This document shows positions 9,535 through 16,714 of a stretch of 36,399 bases of DNA, one piece after another; position 1 is the first letter of the stretch; every line of letters begins with the position of its first letter. Source of the stretch: Deferrisomatales bacterium (GTDB lineage: Bacteria; Desulfobacterota; Deferrisomatia; Deferrisomatales; JARGFW01); contig JARGFW010000025.1 of assembly GCA_029211085.1 (NCBI GenBank), forward strand, positions 1-36,399. The letters run 5' to 3'. The translations under genes and the position numbers were made by a program. The notes beneath the pieces were generated by a model. That model was given only the letters and a program-made list of their open reading frames with translations, was not told the origin of the DNA and did no database searches.

Positions 9535-10371
9535 GTGCGGGGTTCCCTGATCAGTCGCCAGGCCCGCAGGAGGTTGGCCAGGGGCCGGCGCCAGAAGAAC
9601 AAGACCTCCCCAGACAGTGGCCGCTACGTGCGCGCCCGCATTCCCATAGCCAAGCCCCGCCATCTGGCCCTGGACGCCACCCTGCGGGCCGCCGCTCCCC
9701 ACCAGGTGCGCCGCCGCAGCCTGGGGCTGGCCCCGCCCGATGGCATCCGGGTGCTGCCGTCCGACTTCCGAGAGAAGGTGCTGGCCCGGCCTTCCGGGGT
9801 CAGCCTGCTGTTCGCGGTGGACGCCTCCGGCTCCATGGGGGCCGACCAGGTGATGACCCGGGTCAAGGGCATCGTGCTGTCCCTACTCACCGACGCCTAC
9901 CAGAAGCGTGACCGGGTGGGGTTGCTGGCGTTTCGCGGCACCGAAGCCCGTTTGGTGTTGCCGTTCACCGCCAGCGTAGAACAGGCCCAGCGCCGCCTGC
10001 GGGGTCTGCCCACCGGCGGCAAGTCGCCCCTGGCCCTGGCTCTCGCCCGCAGCCTGGATGTGCTGGCCCAGGAGACCCGCAAACACCCCGGGCGCACCCC
10101 TATGCTGGTGCTGCTCACCGACGGCAAGGCCAATATCAGCATGGCCGGCGGCGAACCCTTCGACGAGGCCCTGGCCCAGGCCCGCCGGCTGCGCGCCACC
10201 CGCCTGCGTTGCCTGGTGGTGGACACCGACACCACCTGGATCCACTCCTTCGCCTACCCCCGCGCCCTGGCCCAGGCCCTGGGGGGCCGCTGCCTGTCCC
10301 TGCCCAACCTGGAACTCAACCGCATCATCGACTTCGTGAACCTGGGGGAGGGGGGGAGCGCGGCTGTTTAA
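9535..10371 (+). CDS. VWA-domain chelatase subunit (ChlD C-terminal half)
   Basis: From the first usable in-frame start (GTG 9535, preceded by weak GGTGAG) the product has 278 residues: a basic segment (RRLARGRRQK) and a von Willebrand A domain with the MIDAS motif DASGSMG, the second-site threonine region and VLLTDGKAN. This is the C-terminal half of ChlD/BchD medium subunits. The same frame is open further upstream to 9445, and the extra residues (NPVKKEADRVVLEERIYGARG) look like chelatase linker. An independent start is therefore less attractive than production as a fusion with the preceding AAA+ frame; the -1 fusion would be about 664 residues, a normal ChlD length. It lacks its own AAA+ domain. 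The likely role is cobalt (or magnesium) insertion into a tetrapyrrole. Confidence 0.82.
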   Translation: MRGSLISRQARRRLARGRRQKNKTSPDSGRYVRARIPIAKPRHLALDATLRAAAPHQVRRRSLGLAPPDGIRVLPSDFREKVLARPSGVSLLFAVDASGSMGADQVMTRVKGIVLSLLTDAYQKRDRVGLLAFRGTEARLVLPFTASVEQAQRRLRGLPTGGKSPLALALARSLDVLAQETRKHPGRTPMLVLLTDGKANISMAGGEPFDEALAQARRLRATRLRCLVVDTDTTWIHSFAYPRALAQALGGRCLSLPNLELNRIIDFVNLGEGGSAAV

Positions 10372-10398
10372 TTGCCGGGTCAATAATGTGCGGAAGCG

Positions 10399-10427
10399 TT
10401 GCGAAAGACAGTTGAACGTTTTCGCAA
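10399..10427. repeat. Inverted repeat downstream of the chelatase gene
   Basis: TTGCGAAA (10399-10406) pairs perfectly with TTTCGCAA (10420-10427) across a 13-base loop. It may form a weak 3' stem of the chelatase transcript. The rest of the 10372-10656 gap shows only the long terminator-like hairpin at 10594. Confidence 0.35.
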
Positions 10428-10593
10428 TGACCGGGTTGGTCAACGATCTGAGATCACAAGTCAACACCTGAGCCCCGCCAGGGTCTCGCCGAAACGATGC
10501 CTTTCCGCGAAAGCAACCACCCGTCCACGGACCGGGTCAACTCCAGTTCCCCCTGCAGTCCGTTGGTGCCGGATCTCAGGTATCTATCGAGAG

Positions 10594-10627
10594 GCCGACA
10601 GCGCCGGCGAGAACCGGCGCTGTCGGC
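10594..10627. terminator. Long perfect hairpin between convergent genes
   Basis: GCCGACAGCGCCGG (10594-10607) and CCGGCGCTGTCGGC (10614-10627) form a perfect 14-bp GC-rich stem with a 6-base loop, between the ends of the VWA gene and the X25 lipoprotein gene. No T run follows on either strand, so it is a bidirectional pause or 3'-protection structure rather than a textbook intrinsic terminator. Confidence 0.6.
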
Positions 10628-10656
10628 GGCTTGCGTCCGGATAGGCTGATGCCGGC

Positions 10657-12339
10657 CTAGAGAGCTGCTTCTGTAGCATCGTACAAGGGGCCGCCGTCTA
10701 CCGCGGTCCCGTTGGGGCCCTGGCTCTTTGGCACAGTCACCGCCACATCACCAGAACACATCCCCCCGTATCCGTCTTCAGCCGTAAAAGCAATGTGATA
10801 GACACGCCCGTTGCCTCCACCGTCTCGCTCGGCCCGGAGATCCATGGATGACGTGCCGACACCTGCCCCGTCTGGTCCGTGATTCCCATCGCCGGTACCA
10901 TTCACGGGTTCATCCTGCCAGATCGAATCCACAACGAGGGAGACCGCGTCACCGTCGGGATCGTAGACACCGAAAATCTCCACACTGACCATCTTGTGGT
11001 TGGCGGGCCAGAGAGAATCCATGCTCGGAGTGGCTTCCGAGCACACCGGAGGTTCGTTGCCCACATCGACGGTTACCTCGGCACTGTCCGCCCCTCCGTC
11101 CTTGTCCGTTACGGTCAAGACGAGTGGGTAGGTTCCTACCGTCGGGAACGAGATCGTCAGCAGGATGGTTTCCCCATATGTGGCTGTTCCCTCAACATCC
11201 GCAATTCCGTCGTCATCCGTATCCCACGCCCATGCATACGGTTGGTCCATCTCGGCCGCCGGATCCGTCCATGTCGCGACGATCTCGACCAACTCATCGG
11301 GGCGTGCAGACATGGATGGCCCGAGGTCAACCGTTGGTGCCACATTGTCCACCGCCAGATCGAACGTCACGTCGGTTATGCTACCCGTGGCGGTCTCTGC
11401 GGTCACCGTTATGCCCGTCTGGCTCTCCGCAGGTCCATCGCCAACCGGCAGCGACCAGGACCACGTGCCGTCCATATTGTTTACGATTGATCCCGAGGAG
11501 ACGCTGAGGGCGATCACCTCACCTTCGGGGCCCGAGACCGTGCCGGAATTCGTCGCCGTGCTACCCTCTGCGGCGGTCACGGTACCTGCGTCAACCGTGA
11601 GGACCAAAAGGTCAGCGGCGGTCGAGATCGTCAAGACATGGGTCGTCGGATCGTACTCGAACTGGACGCTACTTTCTGCCGGGACCGTGAAGGGAATGTT
11701 ATCGCCGCCGGGTACTCCTCCGGCGCCGTAATTCTCGTCCCAAGACTCACCGTGAGTTACCTTCGCCTCGTAGTTTCCGGGTGGGATCTGGTTCGTCGAG
11801 AAGTTGTAGATGCCATCACCATCGGGGTCCTGCAGCCAGGAACGCAGACAGTCTGGCTGCCAGTCACCGGGGCATCCCAGTTCGTCCTGAAAGCTGCCGG
11901 GAACCGTTGCGATCACACTGCGTTGGTCATCCGTCACCCAGTGGGTCCCGTGATCGTAGTAGAACTTCACGTCGGTTACCGCCGCGAGGTCCAGGGGGAT
12001 GTTGGGACCGTTGGACGTTGCGTTGAGGCCGTAGTTCTCAACCCACGTCCCGTTCAAGGCTGCCTTGTACTCCCATGATCCTGCAGGGATCGTAAGTGTC
12101 TGCTGCCAGACATCGTCATCGCCGTCATAAGCTAGGCCAGTTACCGCACAGTCTGGCTGCCAGTCGCCCGGACACCCCAGTTCGGCCTGGAGGCTGCCGG
12201 CAAGCGTTACGCTCGCGGGTGGCGGCGTATGCATGGCGGCGGTGCGTATGTCGGTCGGCACCGACTCCTGGGGTCCACCCCCACCACAGGCTGCCACCAA
12301 AGTAAGGGAGAGGATGGGGGCAAGAGATCGACAGCGCAT
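10657..12339 (-). CDS. Lipoprotein with two X25 (pullulanase-type) modules and a PKD-like domain
   Basis: The product (560 residues) begins with a lipoprotein signal ending LVAAC (acylated Cys at residue 18). Two consecutive domains share GCPGDWQPDC, SWEYKAALNGTWVENYG or its counterpart, and FYYDHGTHWVTD-like ends. These are X25 modules, known as starch-associated domains of pullulanases. A Ser/Thr-rich beta region follows, then a PKD-like segment (DTDDDGIADVEG, VTDKDGG). The C-terminal domain contains LWPANHKMV and DPDGD, a repeat seen in secreted proteins of delta-proteobacteria and myxobacteria. No catalytic domain is visible. GAGGAGGT precedes two adjacent ATGs (12342 and 12339); the second has the better spacing. 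The gene is less GC-rich than its neighbours, a sign of transfer. Confidence 0.85.
   Translation of the reverse strand: MRCRSLAPILSLTLVAACGGGGPQESVPTDIRTAAMHTPPPASVTLAGSLQAELGCPGDWQPDCAVTGLAYDGDDDVWQQTLTIPAGSWEYKAALNGTWVENYGLNATSNGPNIPLDLAAVTDVKFYYDHGTHWVTDDQRSVIATVPGSFQDELGCPGDWQPDCLRSWLQDPDGDGIYNFSTNQIPPGNYEAKVTHGESWDENYGAGGVPGGDNIPFTVPAESSVQFEYDPTTHVLTISTAADLLVLTVDAGTVTAAEGSTATNSGTVSGPEGEVIALSVSSGSIVNNMDGTWSWSLPVGDGPAESQTGITVTAETATGSITDVTFDLAVDNVAPTVDLGPSMSARPDELVEIVATWTDPAAEMDQPYAWAWDTDDDGIADVEGTATYGETILLTISFPTVGTYPLVLTVTDKDGGADSAEVTVDVGNEPPVCSEATPSMDSLWPANHKMVSVEIFGVYDPDGDAVSLVVDSIWQDEPVNGTGDGNHGPDGAGVGTSSMDLRAERDGGGNGRVYHIAFTAEDGYGGMCSGDVAVTVPKSQGPNGTAVDGGPLYDATEAAL
11848..11880 (-). 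repeat. Intragenic direct repeat, second X25 module
   Basis: The bases encoding the GCPGDWQPDC region of X25 module 2 closely match those at 12148-12180, at an offset of exactly 300 bases. This suggests a fairly recent duplication of a 100-residue module, or selection/conversion on this motif. Confidence 0.6.
12148..12180 (-). repeat. Intragenic direct repeat, first X25 module
   Basis: Partner of the repeat at 11848-11880, in X25 module 1. GTCTGGCTGCCAGTC is identical in both copies. Confidence 0.6.
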
Positions 12340-12393
12340 CATACCTACCTCCTCGGCCCTCGGGCCGTTCAAGAGTCATCCGATCCAAGATGT

Positions 12394-12421
12394 TATCTAG
12401 ATCAAGCCTCAGGAAAAGCAA
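12394..12421 (-). promoter_or_regulatory. Candidate promoter of the X25 lipoprotein gene
   Basis: On the minus strand TTGCTT (plus 12416-12421) is 16 bases from TAGATA (plus 12394-12399), which continues as TAGATAACAT. It lies about 52 bases before the start codon, in an AT-rich stretch that contrasts with the rest of the window. Confidence 0.35.
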
Positions 12422-12424
12422 GTT

Positions 12425-12977
12425 TCGGTCCCAGCTGCAGCGTGAAATGTCTTAAATAAAGAATATCAATTACTTACACTTGTTGTTTCGTCACCTGCCA
12501 GGCCATCGAATGCACTCAGAATATGAAAGAGTTTTCCACCAATGCGCCATAACCGGCCTAAGGGCGCTCCAGTTGCCAGGACTAGGCACCGCGGGTAGTG
12601 GGTGAGGGCTTCCCGCAACAGCCGCATGAACGACGGTCGTGGAACCTGTGGGAAGATGTCCTGCTGGCGGTGTCCAGATGGACACCGCCTAGCGTGATAT
12701 TCGAACGGAGGCCGCTTCTCCAGCGATCCGTCCGAGAGTCGAATCTAAGAAACCGATCACTGATATGGCTGACTTTTGGCAAACGATTTCGAGGGGCTAC
12801 AGAGTGAACGACTCTCCACGGCGGGGCCGTGACACACGGCGCCCTTCCTGCCGCGCCTCAAGGTGACGGCGGCCGTGGGCTGGTGAGTCGGCGAGCACGA
12901 CCTTCCCAGTTGGTGCAAAAGGGTAGCGCCGTCTTTTGGGCCTGGGCGCTGGGCGAGTAGTCGCCCTCATCGGTGCA
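12425..12977. other. Gene-poor stretch, no intact gene seen
   Basis: Apart from the palindrome at 12666-12689 and a short CACGGC-GGG-GCCGTG hairpin near 12816, I see no supported gene. Open frames here are short, lack ribosome-binding sites and resemble nothing. Base composition is mixed. Together with the adjacent transposase remnant it looks like decayed mobile DNA. Confidence 0.5.
12666..12689. repeat. Near-perfect palindrome (11-bp arms, 2-base centre)
   Basis: GGCGGTGTCCA (12666-12676) and TGGACACCGCC (12679-12689) are exact inverted copies around GA. The arms are too close for a normal RNA loop at full length, so a protein-binding site or a relic of a transposon end is more likely than a terminator. 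Confidence 0.55.
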
Positions 12978-13088
12978 CCAGGTGGCGCGGTGGGTGGCCC
13001 GCACCAGGACCTGCTTACCCACATAGCGGGTGGGAACCGAGTAGAAACTGCGCTGGAATACCACGTGGTGGTCCCGGTGCACTTTGGC
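12978..13088 (-). pseudogene. Remnant of an IS21-family transposase (istA C-terminal fragment)
   Basis: A 37-codon stretch reads KVHRDHHVVFQRSFYSVP and continues TRYVGKQVLVRATHRATW. This is the small beta-barrel segment that IstA proteins of IS21 elements carry after the DDE catalytic core. No upstream catalytic part, no istB and no terminal inverted repeats are seen, so this is a decayed fragment. Its left junction coincides with the point at which the secreted-protein frame loses sense (about 13089-13099), so the insertion or a following deletion probably cut that gene. Confidence 0.65.
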
Positions 13089-13473
13089 CTCGGTTCGCGT
13101 TCTTGGACAGGAGTGACTCGTACCCGAAATTTCCTTGCACCCGGGAATGCACATTCGTTGGGTCGTAGCCGTCCGGAGCCTTGCCGAAGCCGTAGGATCC
13201 GTAAATGTCGATGAAGGTGTCACCGGATGCCGTGTTGCCGTGGCCATCCTTGAAGTTATAGCCGCCCACCAGCGACAGGGTGTTGCCGTGCAGCAGGAAC
13301 GCTTCCAGGTCCCAGGCTTGGTTGTTGACCATTCCCGGCTCGGTCTCACCGTTCTCGTTTGTGTTCGTCCCCGCTCCGGCGTAGATGGTGATGTTGCTGC
13401 CCAGGGTCAGTGCCCAGGCTGAGGTGGTGGCGAGTGCCAGGGCCCCGGTCAGCAGGGTGAAGATCCGTTTCAT
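13015..13473 (-). pseudogene. Secreted protein gene truncated by an IS21 remnant
   Basis: The frame opens with a clean signal peptide (MKRIFTLLTGALALATTSAWA) and about 100 mature residues rich in Gly, Asn and Asp, including WDLEAFLL, LVGGYNF and SGDTFIDI. This resembles small extracellular beta-type proteins, often PEP-CTERM-like, of unknown role. From about residue 126 the sequence is the istA remnant read in a wrong frame, ending at 13015, so the original C-terminus is missing. If a sorting signal existed it is lost. The family is unnamed. The truncated product could still be exported. Confidence 0.6.
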
Positions 13474-13677
13474 GGGTGATGCCTAGTTAGTGTCAGTGGA
13501 TACACCACGGTACCGGAACAAAATGCCGTCCAAGGGATGTTTTGATGGAAAAGCGGATTCGTACAGCGCTCGGCAGGGATCGCGGCAGGGACTGAATGGA
13601 GGTAAAAAAATGGTTCCAGATCGTGGTGGAAGAGATTTTCCCTGTGGAGAAAAGCGCTACTGAGGGAGGCCGAGTTC

Positions 13678-14475
13678 TCAGTCGTGCTCTTCCCCCAGGT
13701 ATGCCTTGATCACGGCGGGGTTGTCGCGGATCTCCTGGGGGGTTCCCTCGGCGATCTTGCGGCCGTAGTCGACCACGAAGATGCGGTCGGAGAGGCTCAT
13801 CACCAGCTTCATGTCGTGCTCGATGAGCAGGATCGAGATGCCCTCTTCGTCGCGGATGCGGTTGATCAGCACCACCAGTTCCCGGGTCTCCTGGGGGTTC
13901 ATGCCGGCGGCGGGTTCGTCGAGCAGCAGCAGAAAGGGGTTGGTGGCCATGGCCCGGGCGATCTCCAACCGTCGCTGGGCGCCGTAGGGCAGGTTCTTGG
14001 CCAGTTCGTTGACGTGGGCCTCCAGCCCCACCTTTTGCAGCAGGCGGTAACTCTTCGCCACCGTGTCGCGCTCTTCGGCGCGGGTGCCGGGGCCGCGCAG
14101 CACAGCGCCGAGGATGCCTGCCCGGGTGCGGCAGTGACGGCCGATCATCACGTTTTCCAAAGCCGTCATGTTGGAGAACAGGCGGATGTTCTGGAAGGTG
14201 CGGGCCAGCCCCTGCTCGGTCACCTTGTTGGGTTTCAGGCCGTTGAGGCGTTTCTGCGGGCCCTGCGGAGGGAGTGCAAACACGTCGCCCTCGCTGGGGT
14301 TATAGATGCCGGTGATGCAGTTGAAGAACGTGGTCTTGCCGGCGCCGTTGGGCCCGATCAGCGCCGCAATCTCACCGCGTCGCACGTCCAGGTCCACCTC
14401 GTCGATGGCTCGCAGGCCGCCGAAGTTCATGCTCAGGGCGCGTACATCCAGTACGCAGTCGTTGTTGTCTGTCAT
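13678..14475 (-). CDS. livG: Branched-chain amino acid ABC transporter, ATPase LivG
   Basis: This is one of the two cytoplasmic ATPases that drive LivHM import of leucine, isoleucine and valine. Walker A is GPNGAGKTTFFN (about 41-52); the LivG-type insert LARTFQNIRLFSNMTALENV follows. The signature is degenerate (LPYGAQRRLEIARA instead of LSGGQ), as usual in LivG. Walker B is LLLLDEPAAGMNP, and the switch histidine lies in IEHDM. The ATG at 14475 is chosen; a TTG nine bases upstream (14484) is also open but overlaps the livM stop (14481-14483). This is the last gene of the livK-H-M-G set. Confidence 0.95.
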   Translation of the reverse strand: MTDNNDCVLDVRALSMNFGGLRAIDEVDLDVRRGEIAALIGPNGAGKTTFFNCITGIYNPSEGDVFALPPQGPQKRLNGLKPNKVTEQGLARTFQNIRLFSNMTALENVMIGRHCRTRAGILGAVLRGPGTRAEERDTVAKSYRLLQKVGLEAHVNELAKNLPYGAQRRLEIARAMATNPFLLLLDEPAAGMNPQETRELVVLINRIRDEEGISILLIEHDMKLVMSLSDRIFVVDYGRKIAEGTPQEIRDNPAVIKAYLGEEHD

Positions 14476-14480
14476 GGGTG

Positions 14481-15689
14481 TCAACGCTCACCCACGGCGT
14501 TATCCAGGCCGTGGAACTCGTAGCGGCGGCGCACGTTGGTGATGAGCCCCTGGGGCCGGAACACCATCATCAGCACCATGGTGGCGCCGAACACCAGCAT
14601 CCGGTACTCGGAGAACGCCCGCAGGTATTCGGGTAGCAGGATCAGGGCCAAGGCGCCCAGGATCACCCCGGTGATCGAGCCCATGCCGCCGAACACCACG
14701 ATAGAGAGGATGATGATGGACTCCCACAGGGTGAAACTGGCGGGGTTGATGAAGGTGGTCTTGGCGGCGAAGATCACCCCCACCATGCCGGCCCAGGTGG
14801 CTCCCAGGGCGAACGCGGCGAGCTTGGTTTTCATGCGGTCGATGCCCATCGCCTCGCAGGCGATATCGTCCTCCCGTAGCGCCACCCAGGAGCGCCCCAG
14901 TCGGGAGTTCTGCAGCCGGTTGACCACGAAGATGGTGAACAGCACCAGGCCGATCATCAGGTAGTACATGTACACGGTGGACTGTTGCAGGTCCAACTCC
15001 AGCCCGAACAGGCCCGGGCGGGGGATGTTGGCGATGCCGCTGGGCCCCTTGCTGAAGTCATTCCAGTTCTCCAAGACGAGGCGGATGATCTCGCCGAAAC
15101 CCAGGGTGACGATCGCCAGGTAGTCGCCGCGCAGGCGCAGTACCGGTATGCCCAGCAGGATGCCGAACCCGGCACCGATCGCCATGCCCACGGGGATTGC
15201 AGCCCAGAACCCCAAGCCGAAGTGCAGGTTGAGCAGCGCGTAGCTGTACGCACCCACCGCGTAGAACGCCACGTAGCCCAGATCCAGCAGCCCGGCCAGC
15301 CCCACCACGATGTTCAGGCCCAGGCCGAGCACCACGTAGATCAACGCGGTGATCATGATGTTGACCTGGTAGGAGCTGAACAGGTTGGGGAACACCCCGG
15401 CGAACAGGGCCACCCCGGCCAGCAGTGCCAGTTGTGCCCGCCGCTGTGCCAACAGTCGGTGGATGAAGGGGCGGTGTCCCTCGGCATCGTCCCCCCCTCC
15501 CTGCTCCTTGCGCTTGTGCATGTAGCGCCACAGGTACGACAGCACGAAACTGCCCGCGGCGATGTAGAGGACATTCATCCAGCGCCACTCAACCGTTTCT
15601 TCCACGGTGTTCACCCGGATGACCAGGATGGGGAAGGTGAGGAACGCAAACCAAAGGGCGATGAGCAGGGAGCGGCGGAACTCTTTCAT
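14481..15689 (-). CDS. livM: Branched-chain amino acid ABC transporter permease LivM
   Basis: This inner-membrane permease of 402 residues has many hydrophobic helices and the LivM signature region GLAGLLDLGYVAFYAVGAY. The cytoplasmic coupling segment RLRGDYLAIVTLGFGEIIR interacts with the ATPases, and GGMGSITGVILGA lies near the end. The N-terminus carries two extra hydrophobic segments and a charged loop (KRKEQGGGDDAEGH) before the conserved core, as in longer LivM proteins. The ATG at 15689 has GAGGGAAG eight bases upstream. It follows livH by 13 bases and meets livG with the stop and start six bases apart. Confidence 0.95.
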   Translation of the reverse strand: MKEFRRSLLIALWFAFLTFPILVIRVNTVEETVEWRWMNVLYIAAGSFVLSYLWRYMHKRKEQGGGDDAEGHRPFIHRLLAQRRAQLALLAGVALFAGVFPNLFSSYQVNIMITALIYVVLGLGLNIVVGLAGLLDLGYVAFYAVGAYSYALLNLHFGLGFWAAIPVGMAIGAGFGILLGIPVLRLRGDYLAIVTLGFGEIIRLVLENWNDFSKGPSGIANIPRPGLFGLELDLQQSTVYMYYLMIGLVLFTIFVVNRLQNSRLGRSWVALREDDIACEAMGIDRMKTKLAAFALGATWAGMVGVIFAAKTTFINPASFTLWESIIILSIVVFGGMGSITGVILGALALILLPEYLRAFSEYRMLVFGATMVLMMVFRPQGLITNVRRRYEFHGLDNAVGER

Positions 15690-15702
15690 GGCGTCGCTTC
15701 CC

Positions 15703-16605
15703 TCATACCTTCTGGGTAGTGGACCGGCCGAGGATGCCCTCGGGCCGGAAGATCAGGACGGCCACCAGCAACGCGAACGCAAACACGTCCTCGTAGTCGC
15801 TGGAGACGTAGCCGGTGGCAAAGCTCTCCACCAGACCCAGGAACAGGCCGCCCACAGCCGCGCCGGGGATGCTGCCGATGCCGCCGAGCACTGCCGCTGT
15901 GAATGCTTTGATTCCCGCGATGAAGCCGATGTAAAAGTTGATCTGTCCGATGTGGGAGGCGATCAGCACCCCGCCGATCGCCGCCAGGGCCGAGCCCACG
16001 ATGAACGTCACCGAGATTACCCGGTCCACGTCGATGCCCACCAGCATGGCCATGGTCTTGTCCTGGGCGGTGGCGCGCATGGCCTTGCCGATGCGGGTGT
16101 ACTTGATGAGCAGATTGAGAAGCACCATCACCACCGCTGCGGTGGCCACGATGAGCAACTCGGCCGAGCCGAAGATATGGGCCACCGGTTCCATGAACGC
16201 GAAGTCCGGGATCAGGGCGGGAAACGACACGAAGTCAGAGGTCTGGGCCAGCAGCACATAGTTCTGTAGGAAGATCGACATGCCGATGGCGCTGATCAGG
16301 GGCGACAACCGGGGAGCGTTGCGCAAGGGCTTGTAGGCGATCTTCTCCACCGTGTAGCCGTAGGCGGCCGAGTAGGTCACGGCGGCCACGGCGGCCAGGA
16401 TGAGCACCGCCAGTGCTGGCATCCCCTGCATGGTCAGCACGTTGGCCACGATCAACGCGGTGAACGCGCCGATCATGTAGATCTCACCATGGGCAAAGTT
16501 GATCAGTTGGATGATGCCGTACACCATCGTGTAGCCCAGGGCGATGAGGGCGTAGATGCTGCCGCGGGTCAAACCGCTGAGCAGGAGCTCGAAGAAGTAT
16601 TCCAT
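15703..16605 (-). CDS. livH: Branched-chain amino acid ABC transporter permease LivH
   Basis: The product of 300 residues is the second permease. Typical features are the N-terminal LTRGSIYALIALGYTMVYGI, INFAHGEIYMIGAF, RATAQDKTMAMLVGID (cytoplasmic coupling loop) and AAVLGGIGSIPGAAVGGLFLG. The ATG at 16605 (MEYFFELL) matches the family start; the frame is open further upstream but only with non-conserved Pro/Arg-rich sequence. A 12-bp hairpin separates it from livK. Confidence 0.95.
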   Translation of the reverse strand: MEYFFELLLSGLTRGSIYALIALGYTMVYGIIQLINFAHGEIYMIGAFTALIVANVLTMQGMPALAVLILAAVAAVTYSAAYGYTVEKIAYKPLRNAPRLSPLISAIGMSIFLQNYVLLAQTSDFVSFPALIPDFAFMEPVAHIFGSAELLIVATAAVVMVLLNLLIKYTRIGKAMRATAQDKTMAMLVGIDVDRVISVTFIVGSALAAIGGVLIASHIGQINFYIGFIAGIKAFTAAVLGGIGSIPGAAVGGLFLGLVESFATGYVSSDYEDVFAFALLVAVLIFRPEGILGRSTTQKV

Positions 16606-16665
16606 GTGGCGGATCGGCATCCTGTGGGGTGGCGGTGCGCGCGGCGCCCCGGGGAGAAAACGCAA

Positions 16666-16693
16666 CAGGGGAGGGGCCGTAGCCCCTCCCCTG
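16666..16693 (-). terminator. Hairpin between livK and livH (partial terminator / processing stem)
   Basis: CAGGGGAGGGGC (16666-16677) and GCCCCTCCCCTG (16682-16693) form a perfect 12-bp stem with a 4-base loop, 22 bases after the livK stop. On the transcribed strand it is followed by TTGCGTTTTC, a poor U tract. This fits an intra-operon structure that lets the binding-protein mRNA outnumber that of the membrane genes. Confidence 0.6.
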
Positions 16694-16714
16694 ACTTCCA
16701 TCTCAGTCGCGGTG

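Noticed and set aside
10399-10644. Short open frame after the chelatase gene
   Set aside because: Its product resembles nothing, it has no ribosome-binding site, and it includes the long hairpin at 10594-10627.
13610-13663. 17-codon open frame with GGAGG directly before ATG (13610)
   Set aside because: Too short to support; no homologue recognised and no regulatory context. It could be a leader peptide only if a downstream plus-strand gene existed, and none does.
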